Positions 23,028-35,489 of a stretch of 64,000 nt of DNA are shown here, piece by piece. Source of the DNA: Paraphaeosphaeria minitans (lineage: Eukaryota > Ascomycota > Dothideomycetes > Pleosporales > Didymosphaeriaceae); contig WJXW01000007.1 of the NCBI GenBank assembly GCA_015832175.1, positions 2,108,001-2,172,000 on the forward strand, given 5' to 3'. The position numbers and the translations under genes are program-made. How positions within the stretch are numbered: the stretch's first letter is position 1; each line of letters begins with the position of its first letter. The notes under the pieces were generated by a model. It had not been told where the DNA came from. It ran no database searches and was given only the letters and a program-made list of their open reading frames with translations.

Positions 23028-25287
23028 GTTGGGTTGAGGATGAGTTGGGATGAATGCGCTGCTCGTGTGCGGGATGTAGGAACTCGGAGCTGGAGCTGGA
23101 GCTAGTTGACCCAGTGATGTCGACATCCGCGGTCGGCGATACCGGGATTAGGTACCGTACCTACCTACGATAAGACAGGAATAGGACGGCACCAGCGCCT
23201 CGTCCAAGCTACAGTCACGACTCACAGAAGCTTGCCAGCATATTGATCATTGTACAGGACCTACCAAAGGTCGTCGATTCGTCGTAACATTTACGTCCAC
23301 AATGCGCAAGGCTACTGTCTCCTTGCGTATCCGACAGAATGCAAACGATCACCCGTAGTCACAGCACGACATCAGGTACCTATTGATTCATGATTACCTA
23401 GGCACCTAATGCAGCTACTCCTGAAAAGAAGTTCAGCGAGCGCAAGGTTCCTCCAAGAACTACATCTAGACCACGAAAAGCATACGGGAGCAACTTGCGC
23501 TCTATCCTGGCTGCAAACTCGGCTTTGTAATAGGTATACCGCTGTACGTACAAGGATGAGTCGCAATGGGCGCGTTTCATGGAGCATTTCAAAAGATGCA
23601 CGCTTGGGATGGGTATTTGATGACACCGGTGACGGCGATTTTTCTCGGAACGTTGACTAGGACGTCCATGGGGACCCACAGCTTGAGGACGCTGTTATGT
23701 CTAACATGCGCGAGTGAGTTATCTCCAGCGAAGTCTAGCTTTACTTGACGTTCTCGTGCTTACACAAGTAGTCCGATACTTCCAGCAATGGGTCCGGACG
23801 GATGCCGCGCAATCATATTGGGGAGACCCTTGAAAGGCGGGCTTGCACAGCTGTCAAGCAATTCCACGTTCAACGAGCGTTGAAAGACATGGAGTGGGAA
23901 GACCACGAGGATTTAGGGTTAGCTGAGTGTGCGTAGTTGAGCTTGTGCCTGTTCAAGACGAGGATGGATATGCGACTGTCGATTTATCGTCCGTCTTTTC
24001 GCGGGTCTACTCTTTGTTCATGACCGTAGGTTGGGATGCAATTGATGTCGGCGACGAGAGCGTTTTAGAAGGGCAGAGTGAAAGGGAATTTGTAAGCAGA
24101 AGGGGAAGCAGGAGCGTACGAGTGTGAGAAATGCGAGGCTTCATTTTGTGGGTGGACTGATAGAATCCTTTTGAGTCGAAGTGCGCTTTGATTAATCATG
24201 GTTTTCATCTCTACTATCCATCTACGGCTAGCACGTGGTCGAACACAGGATTGTAATATATTAAAAGATTAATAGGCCGCTCCTATTCATGACTTATTTT
24301 GTGTCTTTCATCCTAGTTGACAAATAGTAGCCAAGGTGAATTCAGCGCATGATACTTTAGTAGATCATTGACTTCATCGCAAAGCGCGACCAGAACCGGC
24401 TTTCCAAGGCTTGCCATGTAAGATTCTAGCCTCGTCCAAAGAGTTACATTATTTTACGGGGACACATGTTTGTGGGTTCTTAAGGAAGCAAGTTTGAAAT
24501 GATGTAAAGGGAAAATGGGGTGTCTACACTTTAGACGAAACGCAACGTCTTAGTATTAGAGAAATAAAAAGAATGAATTAGGGTTACAAGAGACATCTCG
24601 CACTTAACAGTTATATGATGTAAATCAGCAAGGCCACGGTAGTTTAACAGTGTAGGGGAGTTCTAGCTGCTGTTACCTACGGTACGTGTTTCCGTATCCT
24701 CTTTCGCCTGCCCAAGAACAAACATCGAGAACCAATCCACAAGACCCAAACTAAACCGCCCCTTGTATACAAAATCCTCCGTTTCTTGAACACAATCTCT
24801 CTTCGATAAAACAACCCCACATGCACTCTGCATTCTAAAAACAAAGGTGGAAATGAAAATGATACATCAACTCCATCCCATGAATCCTACGCACTCCAAG
24901 ACCACACATCCACATTCTACGCCTCCCTCCCTCCCATCCTTCCTTCTCCCTGAAAAACAAAACGACCCCACCTCTACAGCCCCTCCGACCGTTGAAACTC
25001 CGTCCACGCCCCCCTTCCCACTTGCCCACCCACCACGGACCTCCGCCGGCCAAAACATCGGACTTCGCGACCTCGCTGATGTCACGCAGTGACAAGCGAG
25101 ACACCGCATCGGAGCGCACGAGGTTTCGAAATAAGCTTTCTTTTTTTGGGGTTTGGCACGACCGGTTTTCTCGGGATGGGGGTGGTGTATCATCGGGTAG
25201 TGGTTTGAGGGAAGGGCGACGTGTCGCGTGTGAGGGGAACAGGTCTGGAACGGTACGGTACGGTGAGGGCTTATTTTTTTCTTTTTT

Positions 25288-25344
25288 TCTTCTTCTTCTT
25301 CTTCTTCTTCTTCTTCTTCTTCTTCTTCTTCTTCTTCTTCTTCT
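25288..25344 (+). repeat. (TTC)n microsatellite
   Basis: About 18 uninterrupted TTC units follow a T-rich tract, intergenic. Reading the other strand gives a spurious poly-Lys frame. Confidence 0.95.
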
Positions 25345-28300
25345 CTTCTTTATTTTCGTTGATGGATGGACTGTTCTTGTGAGGGTAAGCTTTCTTGGTG
25401 ACGGGATGTGAGTGTGTGATGGAATTGCAGTGAACGGTACCTATATATATGTATATATGTAGTCTGTGGTATCGCACGAGCGGTCTCGTCTGATCAAAAG
25501 GTTCTCAACTTCATCGACGGTCATGAGGCTAAGCTATGCTGTACCCGTCAGAGACCAGCGGACGGTACGAATGGTGTGCCATGTACACTTGTTAAAGCAA
25601 GCCAGCCCGTGGTGGTGGTAGAGGGGTTACATGTGCTGTGGCATGCAGGTGGCTCGGTGCCTGACTTTGCCCATGTCGTAGGAGACTGGCAATGATGATG
25701 ATGATGATGGTTGGTAAACGTAGTCACGTCTACCAGGACTGTATGGAGTTGTTACGATGAAATGTGGAACACGGACAGTTCGGTGGGGGGCAATGGACTG
25801 CGGAGTGTGTATACGCCCACGGAAGAAGCAAGAGATGTAGGTGGGATGACTGCATTACATCGCTTCTGTTCCTCACGGCGAGCGTATGCCAAATACTCTT
25901 TGCAATCCTACCTCGTCTCAAAGGCTTTGCAGACATCTGGCTGCAGATCAAGTCGTATCTCGCATGCTCAACAATGGAGAGTAAGACCTTTCACATCCAT
26001 TCTCACGAAACCACCCACGCGGAGGTCGGACCGCTCAACACTGCACCTGCGGTAGCTAGACTATGTCTGCTCCGCATTACCTACGAAAGAGATAGGTACG
26101 GCAGTCATCCCCGCGTGCATCAGTGGGACCCAAGCGCACGCCGATCGACAACCTGAGAGCGACGCCTCGCGCATCAGACGCCTCGATCTCCCACCGTCCC
26201 ACCCACCCGCACGTGCCGCAGCCAAAGCATCACCTTCGCACCGTCCACTGAGCAGCGAGCACCCACCCGAACCGTCGCTAGCCTACTGCGCCGCCAACGG
26301 TACCTACATGTGCGTCTCACCTCACCTCACCTCGCCCCGCCTCGCCTCACTCATCGCGGCCTCAAGACAGAACATGCACGCAGCAGGCGCGCAAAAAGCA
26401 GCACTGGATTCCCCACGACCCAAGGTTCCTTGTCCCAAGCCGCGAGTTGGTAGAAGAGGCACGGCGCGGTCCCCAATTCGCTCTCGGCACCTAAGCGTAG
26501 CATACTAGCGAGGGGGGGCTACGCCTCAGATTTCGATAATTGGGCTGCCCGAATGGGAGACCCCTATCTGCATTCGTCGACCAACAGGCAACGCGTTTAT
26601 GCGACGTTGATCCAAGACGAGGACGCGATTCAACAAGACGAAAGCGCTCATTTTGCATTTTTTGTGGTGAGATGCTGGCTGCGTTTGCGGTTGCGGTTGC
26701 GATTGCAATTCGGATTGTCTAGTCGGTCGGGATTACGCACGCTGCTGCTTACTGTGTACTGTGATGGCGCTAGCGCGGTGGTATCCGCCACGTCATCTTT
26801 GAAGTCGTCTTCGGTGGTTGAGCTCGGGATGCTAATCAGACTGAACAAAGTCGCGTGGGCTGCATGCGAGAAAAACTGGTGCGCTGCTGGATTGCGACAG
26901 CGGCAAGCGGGGCCATGCAGGCACTGGGGCGCCGGCGCGGCTGAGCATGGGCGGCTAATGCCGAGGGAACCAAATATACAGCTGCGGTGGATGCGCTAGA
27001 CGCGGTGGGTATCGCTGGCGTGTTGGGGGCAGATGTCGTAGGTAGGTAGGTAGACGTGTAAAAGGTATGCGGAGTGATGGCGGTGCGGATTGCGCAATGT
27101 CTTGTACAGTAGGTATCTAGACGTCGGAGCGTAACGATCGTGACAAAAAAAACTGGGCTACCTAGTCCTCCGAGAGGCACGGAAAAGCACATCGGCGTTC
27201 CAGAAGTGCAGTGGGTCTTTGTACACGTGCATGCATGCATGCTCATTTCGGAGAAGTTGCCGTTGGACCCTCGACAACTGATGCTGAGTAAATGTTGACG
27301 GCGCGCACACGTGTGCATTGTGGAATTGCGATGCTATCCATTTGGGACACCATGAACAACTGCCTGGATGCTGTTGCCGCCTTTGCACTCGCAAAGAGAA
27401 GTCATGCCAGCCATGGGTGCTACTAAGTAATGTCGCAAGAAGCCTTCAGAAAGGTGGTTCGGATAGATCAAGTGGACCCGATCGTCTGAACGCGCAAGCT
27501 TCACCCCCACAACCCCATCTTCAAGTGATAATCACGTTCCGGAAGGCGGCGAACAGCAGGCTGCTGAAGCAGCGTGGACTGCCAAAGTGGACTCTGGAAT
27601 GCAGTAGATGTTCTCGGCAATCCGTGTTGGAAATTGTCCGTCTTGCTTGTTGCACTCTGGCCGACTCGCATCCAACACAGGTGGATAGATAGCGATTCCT
27701 GTCGTTGCTGTTGTCGTGCAGAGTAGGCTGTCTGTCAGCGCAATCCCCGGCCTAGTCCGCTAACCCACGGAACTGGTGAACACCGACATGCCGCGAACAT
27801 ACGGATCTTGGTACCGTGTTGTGTGGTCCGACGAGTGACCGGTATACGGCGTACGCCATGGGGAGCCGACGTGCAGCGAACGCTCCGCGATAAAGAAACT
27901 GCTACATTACCTGTGTCACGAGCCTGTTGACGTAATTTGTTGAAAATGGAAGATGAAAACGTTCTGGTCATGGAAATAGAAATGGCAAGAGAATTTGAAA
28001 AATTAAAACTGTGAAATTGGAAATAACAGACAGATCAAAGTCTATTTCAATCCGGCTAGCCAGATATATAGCGTACCAAGGTCGCTGCTTGGTTCTCCAT
28101 GACAGTGGCTGAAGTTAGATTCAACTTCATGAAGCTTGGGGGAGTCTACCTGCCAAGGTAGAGTGATTGTTGAGCTGATGAAGGAAAATGTCTATCGGGT
28201 CAACACATGTGGCGCAGGTGGGCAGCAAGATGAATGTGAAACGAGCATGGGTCGAATGAAGCCCGCGAGTGCTTGAGCTTGTCCTGTGTAACCACTTGTG

Positions 28301-28880
28301 GCTTCCTTCACCTTCTCAGTGAAACGATAGGACGTGGACAGGAAAATAGATTGTGAAACGGAGCCGGCGTCGATGGTAGTCACGAAAGGAAATGAACGAG
28401 GTGGAGCCCAGCCGTGGCAAAACTTCAGCAATGGAAAGTACCTGGCACAAGGTGGGCTCAAACGGGCGTTCGTGGTCGCCCAGGCGAAGGAGGGCTCAGT
28501 ACGGCAAAGGCTGGTTTCAGGTGAGCGGTAGATGGACGTGGCGTCGGTTGGCCTGGCTGTCGCGGAAGCTAGAATGCGAAGCAATAGAGTGTGAAGGGGA
28601 GAGTTGGCGGCGCAGAGCATGGCAGAGGAGAAATCGATATATCGAAGGACGACTCAGTCGAGGCTGCCGGTACATGGCGTTGTTAGCAGCATGTTGGTCG
28701 AATTCCGGCAAAAGTCCCAGCCGGGTTCGCTGCATGTCGACATGGCCATGTCAGCGGGGAGGAGAGGAGAGCGGGGCAAGCATTGGGCGGGCGGCTGAAG
28801 GACGCAGGTCAATTAAAAGATAGATATGGAGATGGCACACTGCACAGTGCAGCGTCGGTCGCGGATGGCAAGCAGCGGAG

Positions 28881-28950
28881 GGTGGCAGGGTGGCAGGGTG
28901 GCAGATGGGCAGGTGGGCAGGTGGGCAGGTGGGCAGGTGGGCAGGTGGGA
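28881..28950 (+). repeat. GGTGGGCA/GGGTGGCA minisatellite
   Basis: Short G-rich units, first GGGTGGCA and then about five GGTGGGCA repeats, in the gene-free region upstream of MSB2. The strand asymmetry (G-rich plus strand) is strong. Confidence 0.9.
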
Positions 28951-29269
28951 GGGAGCATGGCGCCTTCCCGAAATGAAATGAGGCAGGGGCGACTGGCCTC
29001 GCGAGGTAGTAGTCAACGGGCAGGTCTCCAAGTAATCTGGCGCTGGCGCTGGTGCTGGTGCTGGCTGGCGTTGGCTGGCAGCACCCACGGGGCGTGCGTT
29101 CACAACTCTCACGTCTCTGCACCACGGACGGGAGACGCACCACGGCAGCGTTCTGGCAGCGAGCGAGCGTGCGGCAGAGGCAATGCTGAGATTTGCGACC
29201 AGCGAGGATCGATATTGGCTCGGCGACGGGGCCCTTGCAGTGTTGTTGGGAGCACAGACAGCCCATCCG

Positions 29270-29320
29270 CCCACAGCCCACAGCCCACAGCCCGCAGCCC
29301 GCAGCCCACAGCTCACAGCC
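29270..29320 (+). repeat. CCCACAG/CCCGCAG heptad repeat
   Basis: Six to seven heptads of CCCACAG or CCCGCAG in tandem, intergenic. They account for the repetitive translations in all frames here. Confidence 0.85.
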
Positions 29321-30735
29321 TGCTGCAGCGAAACACGGGAAAAAACTGGCGGCGCACACTGCGACCAGGTGCACCGTGCCAGTACACAGCACGGGTGGAC
29401 ATCACACGGGTGGAAATCACACGGGTGCGCGCCCATACCGTCCCGGACCTGTGTCCGCTGCCTGTCCGTCGCCGCACATCGAGACTGCTACCTACAGTAC
29501 ACTCAGAGGCAGTAGACTATCTACGATCTACACACCGAGTCTATCTAGCGCACGCAGCCCTGCCGACCTCTCTTTGTTGTGCCCACAGCCTTGACTCCCG
29601 CCCAAGCGCCGCAGCTCTACCGACCAGTACCCAGACGACCTGGCAATTTTGCGCTATCGAAAAGCGGCGTCCCGAACATCCCATTCAGCAAGCGTGGCCC
29701 GGCCCAGGGCGCCCGTTTGGCACCACTCCGCAAGGCACCGCTGCTAGCGACCCCCCTGCTCAAGCTCATTTGGCGAAACTCTGTCCGCGAGGCCTGGGCG
29801 CGCTGCTCGCCGTTGTGCTAGGCTCTCACGCTCCTCTCCCTTCCTTACCACCGCCTTGCCGACCCACCACCTCTCCTCACCTCTCGACAATCCTCGACCG
29901 GACCGCATAACAGCACTTGTCGCCGTGCTGTGTGCCCGTCTTCCGCCGTCGCAGCCCCCCTCCCCTCTTCCCCTTCGACATCACCTCGCCCTCTCCTTAC
30001 GAACCGCTCCCCACGACCGCCCTCGGGCCCACACTCTCTTCGTTGCGCGCTGCAATTCCCTTTCTTCGTCTTCTCGTCACCCAGTCCTCGCCCGCCGCCG
30101 CCGCTCATTCATCACAAATTGTTTCCTGCCAGCCCCGCAACGGACCCATCGCCTAGGCTCGCAACCCGTCACCCAGGAACAACGCGCGAACCCACCCGTA
30201 CTTTGTGCGCGACCATACCCAGACCAAGCCACGTCCACCTCGGGAAAGATTTACTGTGTAGACGCCTTTGTTCCGGCTCCGTTGCTCATTGACAACCCGA
30301 TTACGTGTGCCAGCCCCTTGTTGCGACCACGCTAAAGACAACTGCCGTACCACTGGCAGTAGTCATTGCGAAACCAGAAATTGCCCGTCCAAACATGACG
30401 GCATAGCCCACTCGACGACTGTCTCATTCGCGTCGACGCGGCATCTGCACTGTTCAGAGCATCGTCCGTTTTTCTAGCTGACTTGCCAGCTTAGTGAGTT
30501 TTGCTAGGCGTGTAGCTGCAGTGAGGGTGCAGTCTTCTAACCTGCGCGCAGGTCCACTCATTAAGTTTGTACCCTTGATTCGTCAAGTCCACTCGTTTGA
30601 ATAGCGCTCTACAGTATGTTTGCCCGTGCATTGCTGAAGCCCGTCTAATGCGGATAGATTCGGTTCTGAACATCAGCCTCGATATCCTTGCGAGACATAC
30701 ATAGTACGCCTTAGCGATTGAAGATAATAATAAAT

Positions 30736-33700
30736 ATGCCGCGCTCCACGACAACATGGGCCTTTGCCCTGCTCGTTTCGAGCATGGCTGGACCGATGGT
30801 GGCCACGGCCGATGCCTTGCCAGCGGGCCCACAGCAGACCAACATGCGCCCCCGGTACTACTTCCCTCGGCATGTCAAGCGACAATTTGCGAACACGACC
30901 GCACCGGCAACACCACCAGAACCGACACCTGAGCCATCCGACAACCAGTCTCCGGACATATCGGACATCTTCGAATCGCTGTTGCATCTGCGTCCTTCCT
31001 CTTCCGAAAGCGCTGAGACTGTGGTAGTCTCCCCTTCTCCAATCACCAGCCCGGGAGATTCTGCATCAGACCCAGCCCTTACCACGCCGGAAGTTGGTTC
31101 GACGCAACCTGTACCCTCCGATCCCGTTCTTCCTACATCATCCTCCGCCTCTTCAGCAGCAGCAGCAGTGTCGAGCGAAGCACCGCCATTTGTCTCCAGT
31201 GTCGCATCTAGCGGCGGGATCCCCGTACCCGTTCTCACGCCAAGTCTTTCGCCTTCACCGAGTCCGATTGAGCCTTCAACTCCTTCAGCTGGCTCTACGG
31301 ACCCGGTTCCCGAGTCTCCCGTTCTCCCCACCACTGCACCTAAGCCGATTGAGCCTTCAACTCCTTCAGCTGGCTCTACGGACCCGGTTCCCGAGTCTCC
31401 CGTTCTCCCCACCACTGCACCTAAGCCGATTGAGCCTTCAAGCTCTCCCGGTGGAACTCCCACGCCATCGGCAACGGAGATTGTAGCTCCTACGGGCGCT
31501 ATCCCATCTTCTGTCGTTCCTGTCTCGACTCCAGCAGCTCCCGTTGAAAGCGATCCCGTAAAGTCCAGCGTTGCGTCAACCGGTGTACTCCCTTCGTCGA
31601 TTGTCAAGCCTACCTCTTTAGCCACTCCTGTGGCGAATGAGTCTATCCAGCCCAGCGTTGCCTCATCTGGTGGAGTTCCGTCGTCGGAGCCATTGCCTAC
31701 CACTTCTGCCGGTAGCGCCCCTGTTCAGTCCAGCGTCGGCTCGACGGATGGAGTGCCCCCGTCTATCGTGACACCCACTACTCCTGTTGAGTCGGTCGCC
31801 TCAACTGGATCACTGCCCGCTTCTCCGGTCCAACCTTCGGCTGCTATCTCTTCGCAAGAACCCAGCTCGGCGACACCGACAACAATCTTGGGACCGTTCA
31901 TCATTCCAGGCTCGACCAGTGCAACTCCATCTTCGGAGGCACAGCCGACACAGTCGCCGCAGTCGCCCACAGTACTCTCCAGCCTGGGTGGTATTGTTGG
32001 CTCGACTGGGATCCTGCCGACCGGGATCCTGCCGACTGATATCCTGCCGACCGGTGCCTTGCCAACTGGTATCCTGCCTTCGGAGAGCGCTACGCCCAGT
32101 CTGACTGGGATCCTGCCGACTGATATCCTGCCGACCGGTGTCTTGCCAACTGGTATCCTGCCTTCGAGCGCTACGCCCAGTCTTACAGGAGAATCTCCTT
32201 TGCCGACTGGCGTTTCGCCCTCAGGTACCTTGACTAGCCTTACTGGTGATACGCCCTCAGGTACCTTGACTAGCCTCACTGGTGACTCGCCCCTCCCCAC
32301 TGGAGCTTCACCTTCCAACAACTTCCTGTCCAGCATTCTGTCCAGCCTCACGGGGGAGCTTGCTTCCCCGACTGGAGTTTTGCCGATCACTTCGCAATCG
32401 AGTGTGGATGAGACTGCCTTGGCGACTGGTACTGGCTCTGCCATTCCCAGCAGCGTTGTGCTCCCTTCCAGCGACGTCAGTTTCTCTTCTGAGATCCCGC
32501 TGTCTTCGCCAACAAGCGGTATTGTTGTCGGAATCACCACTGCTTTTGGTACTGGTGCCACGAGCGCGACCGCGACGCCCACCATCACCAGCTCTGGTGC
32601 GATCCCCACTTCAGAGACTCCCAGCGAGATAGATATTCTTCCTGGTGTTTCATCGTTGCTCTCCTCAGTTTTGGGTGACGTATCATCTGTCGTCTCCTCG
32701 GTTGTATCTGATGTGACCTCAATCCTCAACCCGACTGAACCAACTTCAATTGTTGCACTTCCCACGACGGTTTCGGGAGTCAGTGACTCGACCTTTGGAC
32801 CCACTGCTCCTACTGCCACCATCACGTCTGCGCCCGCCAGCGAGCCCACACTCTTGCCCAGCGAGACTCTTTCTCTGCCAGACCTTTCCAGTATCATTTC
32901 CAGCATCGTCTCGGATGTCTCCAGCGTTCTTTCGCTGACCACCGACACATCTGTCCTTCCCACCGTCCTCCCTACCGGCACTGGCATCCTTACGTCTTTG
33001 CCCACCGTCCTCCCCACCGACAGTAGCATCCTTACGTCTCTGCCAACCGTCCTCCCTACCGGCACTGGCATCCTTACGTCTTTGCCCACTGCGTCGACAG
33101 ATACCATCATTTCCATACCTACTTCCGAGGTTCCCCCGAACATCTCTACGGATGTACCCACGTCTATTCCGACGAGCGTCCCGACTGCTTCCGGCATAAC
33201 TGGGCCTGGCACAGGTGTCAAGTCTTCCGCTTCAGAACCTACCGCTACTGAGGTGACCACGTCTTCAGCGCCTATTCAGACGGGTGGTACCACCTCTTCA
33301 TCCGTAGGCACTGGCGCCACTGGTGTAACGAGCAGCCCTTTGCCAACGAGCGAGCCCACGATCCCCGTCTCTGAGGAACCGACCACGAGCGTTACGGAAT
33401 CGTCCACTACCTCCCAGGCGCCGAAGACTACACCGTTTACCATCTCCGCGGAGACCAGCGCTCCAGCTGTCACCCAGCCTCCCGCGAGGACGACGCAACC
33501 TCCCCAATCCCTCGTGCCAATCTCCAACGATAGCGCTACAACTCTGGCGGTACCCTCCAGCATCGTCTTTGCACCCTCCACGCTCAGCACTGCATCCCAG
33601 AGCGCGATGCCGAGCGGCATCGCTCCTTGGATTCAGCCTCCTCAAGGCATGCCTTCTGAGGTACCTCACAACATGTTTATGGGACAAATCGCTTTCGACT

Positions 33701-34470
33701 ATGGTCTAAACTACGATTTCGTGGCATCAAGCGGCAGCAGCAACCAAATCTTCACGTACTTGAGGCCTGCTATCGCTCAAGCTATTGGTGTGAAGGAAGA
33801 AGACGTCATCAACTACGGTCTTAGAGCCGCCGACACTACCCAATACAAGGGCTGGGTCACGACTCTTGCTGTCTTCATGATTCCCATGGACAAGAACATC
33901 ACTTTGGAGGTGCAGCTCGGACAGCCAGCGTCCCGCTTCTACCACAACGTTGACGAGAACGGTCAGCCTCGGGCCACCGTTAACGAACTGACGTCTCTCG
34001 TGGACCCCACCTGGCCTCTGGCTTATGGCAGCTTCCCCGCTGGCACCAACAACCCTCTCACCAGCCAGAACAATGCATCTCCAGGTGCAACTGACGACAA
34101 TGGTCACGGCGGTGCGCTTCCAGGTGACACTACTGGCAGCCGCAAGATCAACCCAACCAGCGCTGGAATTGCCACCGGTGCTGTGTTCGCCGCGGCCGCC
34201 TATGGTGCTGCCATGTTTTTCGTTGCACGTCGTTACAGGAACAAGAAGGCAGCTCATCGTCGATCCAGTTCTGTGCCAAACACAAGCCTCTACACTTACG
34301 GCTCCGTGGGCGGTGGGAACTGGATGTCAGGCGCTCGCAACGGAAGATTGACTCCCACCGTTCCGGGCAGTCGAGGCAGCCGAGGCAGCGACAGCAGCAA
34401 CGGTCGCAGCGTACGGACACAGCAGATCTCAGCTCCCGTCATGGCAGAGAACTCGCTTGGCTGGAACTGA
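30736..34470 (+). CDS. MSB2: signalling mucin, Msb2-like
   Basis: A single-exon frame of 1244 aa from ATG at 30736; the open frame extends 6 codons upstream only from a TTG. Residues 1-26 are a signal peptide (TWAFALLVSSMAGPMVATAD). Residues about 55-960 are a Ser/Thr/Pro mucin-like region with internal repeats: two perfect 27-residue units (IEPSTPSAGSTDPVPESPV, then LPTTAPKP), GILPTD/GVLPTG-type heptads near 430-480, and PTVLPTGTGILTSL units near 740-780. Residues about 970-1110 form the conserved membrane-proximal domain shared by Msb2/Hkr1 sensors (PHNMFMGQIAFDYGLNYDFV, and INYGLRAADTTQYKGWVTTL). A transmembrane helix lies at about 1142-1165 (AGIATGAVFAAAAYGAAMFF), followed by RRYRNKK and a tail of about 75 residues. 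In relatives it is shed at the surface and activates Cdc42/Ste20-MAPK signalling for invasive growth and osmosensing. BEM1, another part of Cdc42 signalling, lies 10 kb away. Confidence 0.92.
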   Translation: MPRSTTTWAFALLVSSMAGPMVATADALPAGPQQTNMRPRYYFPRHVKRQFANTTAPATPPEPTPEPSDNQSPDISDIFESLLHLRPSSSESAETVVVSPSPITSPGDSASDPALTTPEVGSTQPVPSDPVLPTSSSASSAAAAVSSEAPPFVSSVASSGGIPVPVLTPSLSPSPSPIEPSTPSAGSTDPVPESPVLPTTAPKPIEPSTPSAGSTDPVPESPVLPTTAPKPIEPSSSPGGTPTPSATEIVAPTGAIPSSVVPVSTPAAPVESDPVKSSVASTGVLPSSIVKPTSLATPVANESIQPSVASSGGVPSSEPLPTTSAGSAPVQSSVGSTDGVPPSIVTPTTPVESVASTGSLPASPVQPSAAISSQEPSSATPTTILGPFIIPGSTSATPSSEAQPTQSPQSPTVLSSLGGIVGSTGILPTGILPTDILPTGALPTGILPSESATPSLTGILPTDILPTGVLPTGILPSSATPSLTGESPLPTGVSPSGTLTSLTGDTPSGTLTSLTGDSPLPTGASPSNNFLSSILSSLTGELASPTGVLPITSQSSVDETALATGTGSAIPSSVVLPSSDVSFSSEIPLSSPTSGIVVGITTAFGTGATSATATPTITSSGAIPTSETPSEIDILPGVSSLLSSVLGDVSSVVSSVVSDVTSILNPTEPTSIVALPTTVSGVSDSTFGPTAPTATITSAPASEPTLLPSETLSLPDLSSIISSIVSDVSSVLSLTTDTSVLPTVLPTGTGILTSLPTVLPTDSSILTSLPTVLPTGTGILTSLPTASTDTIISIPTSEVPPNISTDVPTSIPTSVPTASGITGPGTGVKSSASEPTATEVTTSSAPIQTGGTTSSSVGTGATGVTSSPLPTSEPTIPVSEEPTTSVTESSTTSQAPKTTPFTISAETSAPAVTQPPARTTQPPQSLVPISNDSATTLAVPSSIVFAPSTLSTASQSAMPSGIAPWIQPPQGMPSEVPHNMFMGQIAFDYGLNYDFVASSGSSNQIFTYLRPAIAQAIGVKEEDVINYGLRAADTTQYKGWVTTLAVFMIPMDKNITLEVQLGQPASRFYHNVDENGQPRATVNELTSLVDPTWPLAYGSFPAGTNNPLTSQNNASPGATDDNGHGGALPGDTTGSRKINPTSAGIATGAVFAAAAYGAAMFFVARRYRNKKAAHRRSSSVPNTSLYTYGSVGGGNWMSGARNGRLTPTVPGSRGSRGSDSSNGRSVRTQQISAPVMAENSLGWN
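31267..31428 (+). repeat. 81-bp perfect tandem duplication in MSB2
   Basis: Two back-to-back 81-bp copies begin ATTGAGCCTTCAACTCC and a third partial copy starts at 31429. No difference is visible between the two full copies, so the duplication is recent or homogenised. The unit is 27 codons, so copy-number change keeps the frame and only lengthens the mucin stalk. Confidence 0.95.
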
Positions 34471-35489
34471 TCCCGTATATGCGCAATCGATGCCCACATG
34501 AGTTCACGCGCTATTGTATCATATTCGGACGGACAAGTCATGGCTTTACCTGCCAACATGAGTGGGTCACTCGGACCCTCGTGTAATTATCTCGCGGCCA
34601 TCCCACTGGCGCAGTTCGGAAAAAGCTAGTCTAAGCTGCCACCGACCCGCCGGGGATGCCGTCCGCATCTTTCATGTTCGGACACTCTCACTAAGGACTT
34701 TACTATTCATATCTCTTTTATTGCCTGACAGATCTCGGATCTTTTTCTTGACTCGTACCTTTTCTGTTCTTAGATACCTGTCTATGCTGATAAGCTAGAC
34801 ATTTGCTTTTGCTTTCGAGAGGAGATACTGTTGAAAACGGTTGTGGGATCTAGCTGTTGTGAAGCATCTGTAGCGTCTGCATGGAGGAGGGGCTTGGAGC
34901 AGGCAGAGCCGCTTGTGGGGATGTTGCACGTAAATATTTGACCTACGTAGGGGAGAGGAGAACGAGAATGAAAAGTCAACACAAAACCTGGCTGCAACAT
35001 AGCTCTGATGCGTCTCTATTCAACGATAGCTGCGTCCTGTGGTCTTCACTGGCAAATGACAACGCCGCGTGATCAGTTGGATCCATACACCAGCTGGCTA
35101 GGCTACCTAAAACGCACATCAAATTCTGCTTGTTGGACACCTCTGAAGATGCGTGCCGAGTCTTGTCGTCTGCCAGAGGATTTCGCGCAGGTCGATGTTT
35201 GGCCTGAGCGGTCCAAGTCAAGCTGCGTCGGGGAAGGATCCACCTGGTCCCTCGAAGTCTTGGCGGGCAACACCGATCCCACATGTCCTCTGGCCTAAGC
35301 AACGAAGCCGCAACTTGTTCATAGCTCCGCACCCAACGACTGTCCTCTCTTTTGCGGCCAATCTCTACTAACTAGGGCGCACTTCTTTACCTGGTCTCTA
35401 GGCACCGAATTTCGTGCGCCGGCGGGCTTTAAGTAGCCACGTCTTTCTAAATCCACCCCTCTGCTCAACATCCATCCCAGGCTCTCACA
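34471..35489. other. MSB2 / coatomer intergenic region
   Basis: A 1.0 kb spacer with no recognisable gene. It contains the MSB2 3' region and the promoter of the downstream coatomer gene. A C/T-rich stretch precedes the ATG at 35490. Confidence 0.6.

Larger units (their letters stand above)
23028..30735. other. 7.7 kb region without a recognisable gene; long MSB2 upstream region
   Basis: No frame in this region shows a domain, convincing signal peptide or exon-intron logic. It holds several simple repeats (listed separately), A/T-rich patches (24240-24660), and from about 29500 a pyrimidine-rich, CT-biased stretch leading to the MSB2 start, consistent with a long 5' leader and promoter. A small frame at 23566-23748 and another at 23927-24127 (plus) could be relics. 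Two frames of over 200 codons on the minus strand at 28751-29436 are only repeat translation. Confidence 0.55.

Noticed and set aside
25271..25477. Poly-Lys frame on the minus strand
   Set aside because: Translation of the (TTC)n microsatellite.
28751..29436. Overlapping frames of over 200 codons in several phases
   Set aside because: Translations of G- and C-rich minisatellites (AHLPTCPP and similar); no start context, domain or conservation signal.
30541..30580. GTTTGTACCC near 30563 as a possible fourth TIR element
   Set aside because: Only one end resembles the TIR, no partner end is found within 200 nt, and it is not in an intron.
31725..33260. 511-codon open frame on the minus strand
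   Set aside because: It is exactly antisense to the MSB2 mucin repeats, is Val/Gly/Glu-rich as expected from the complement of Ser/Thr/Pro codons, and has no domain or splice logic.
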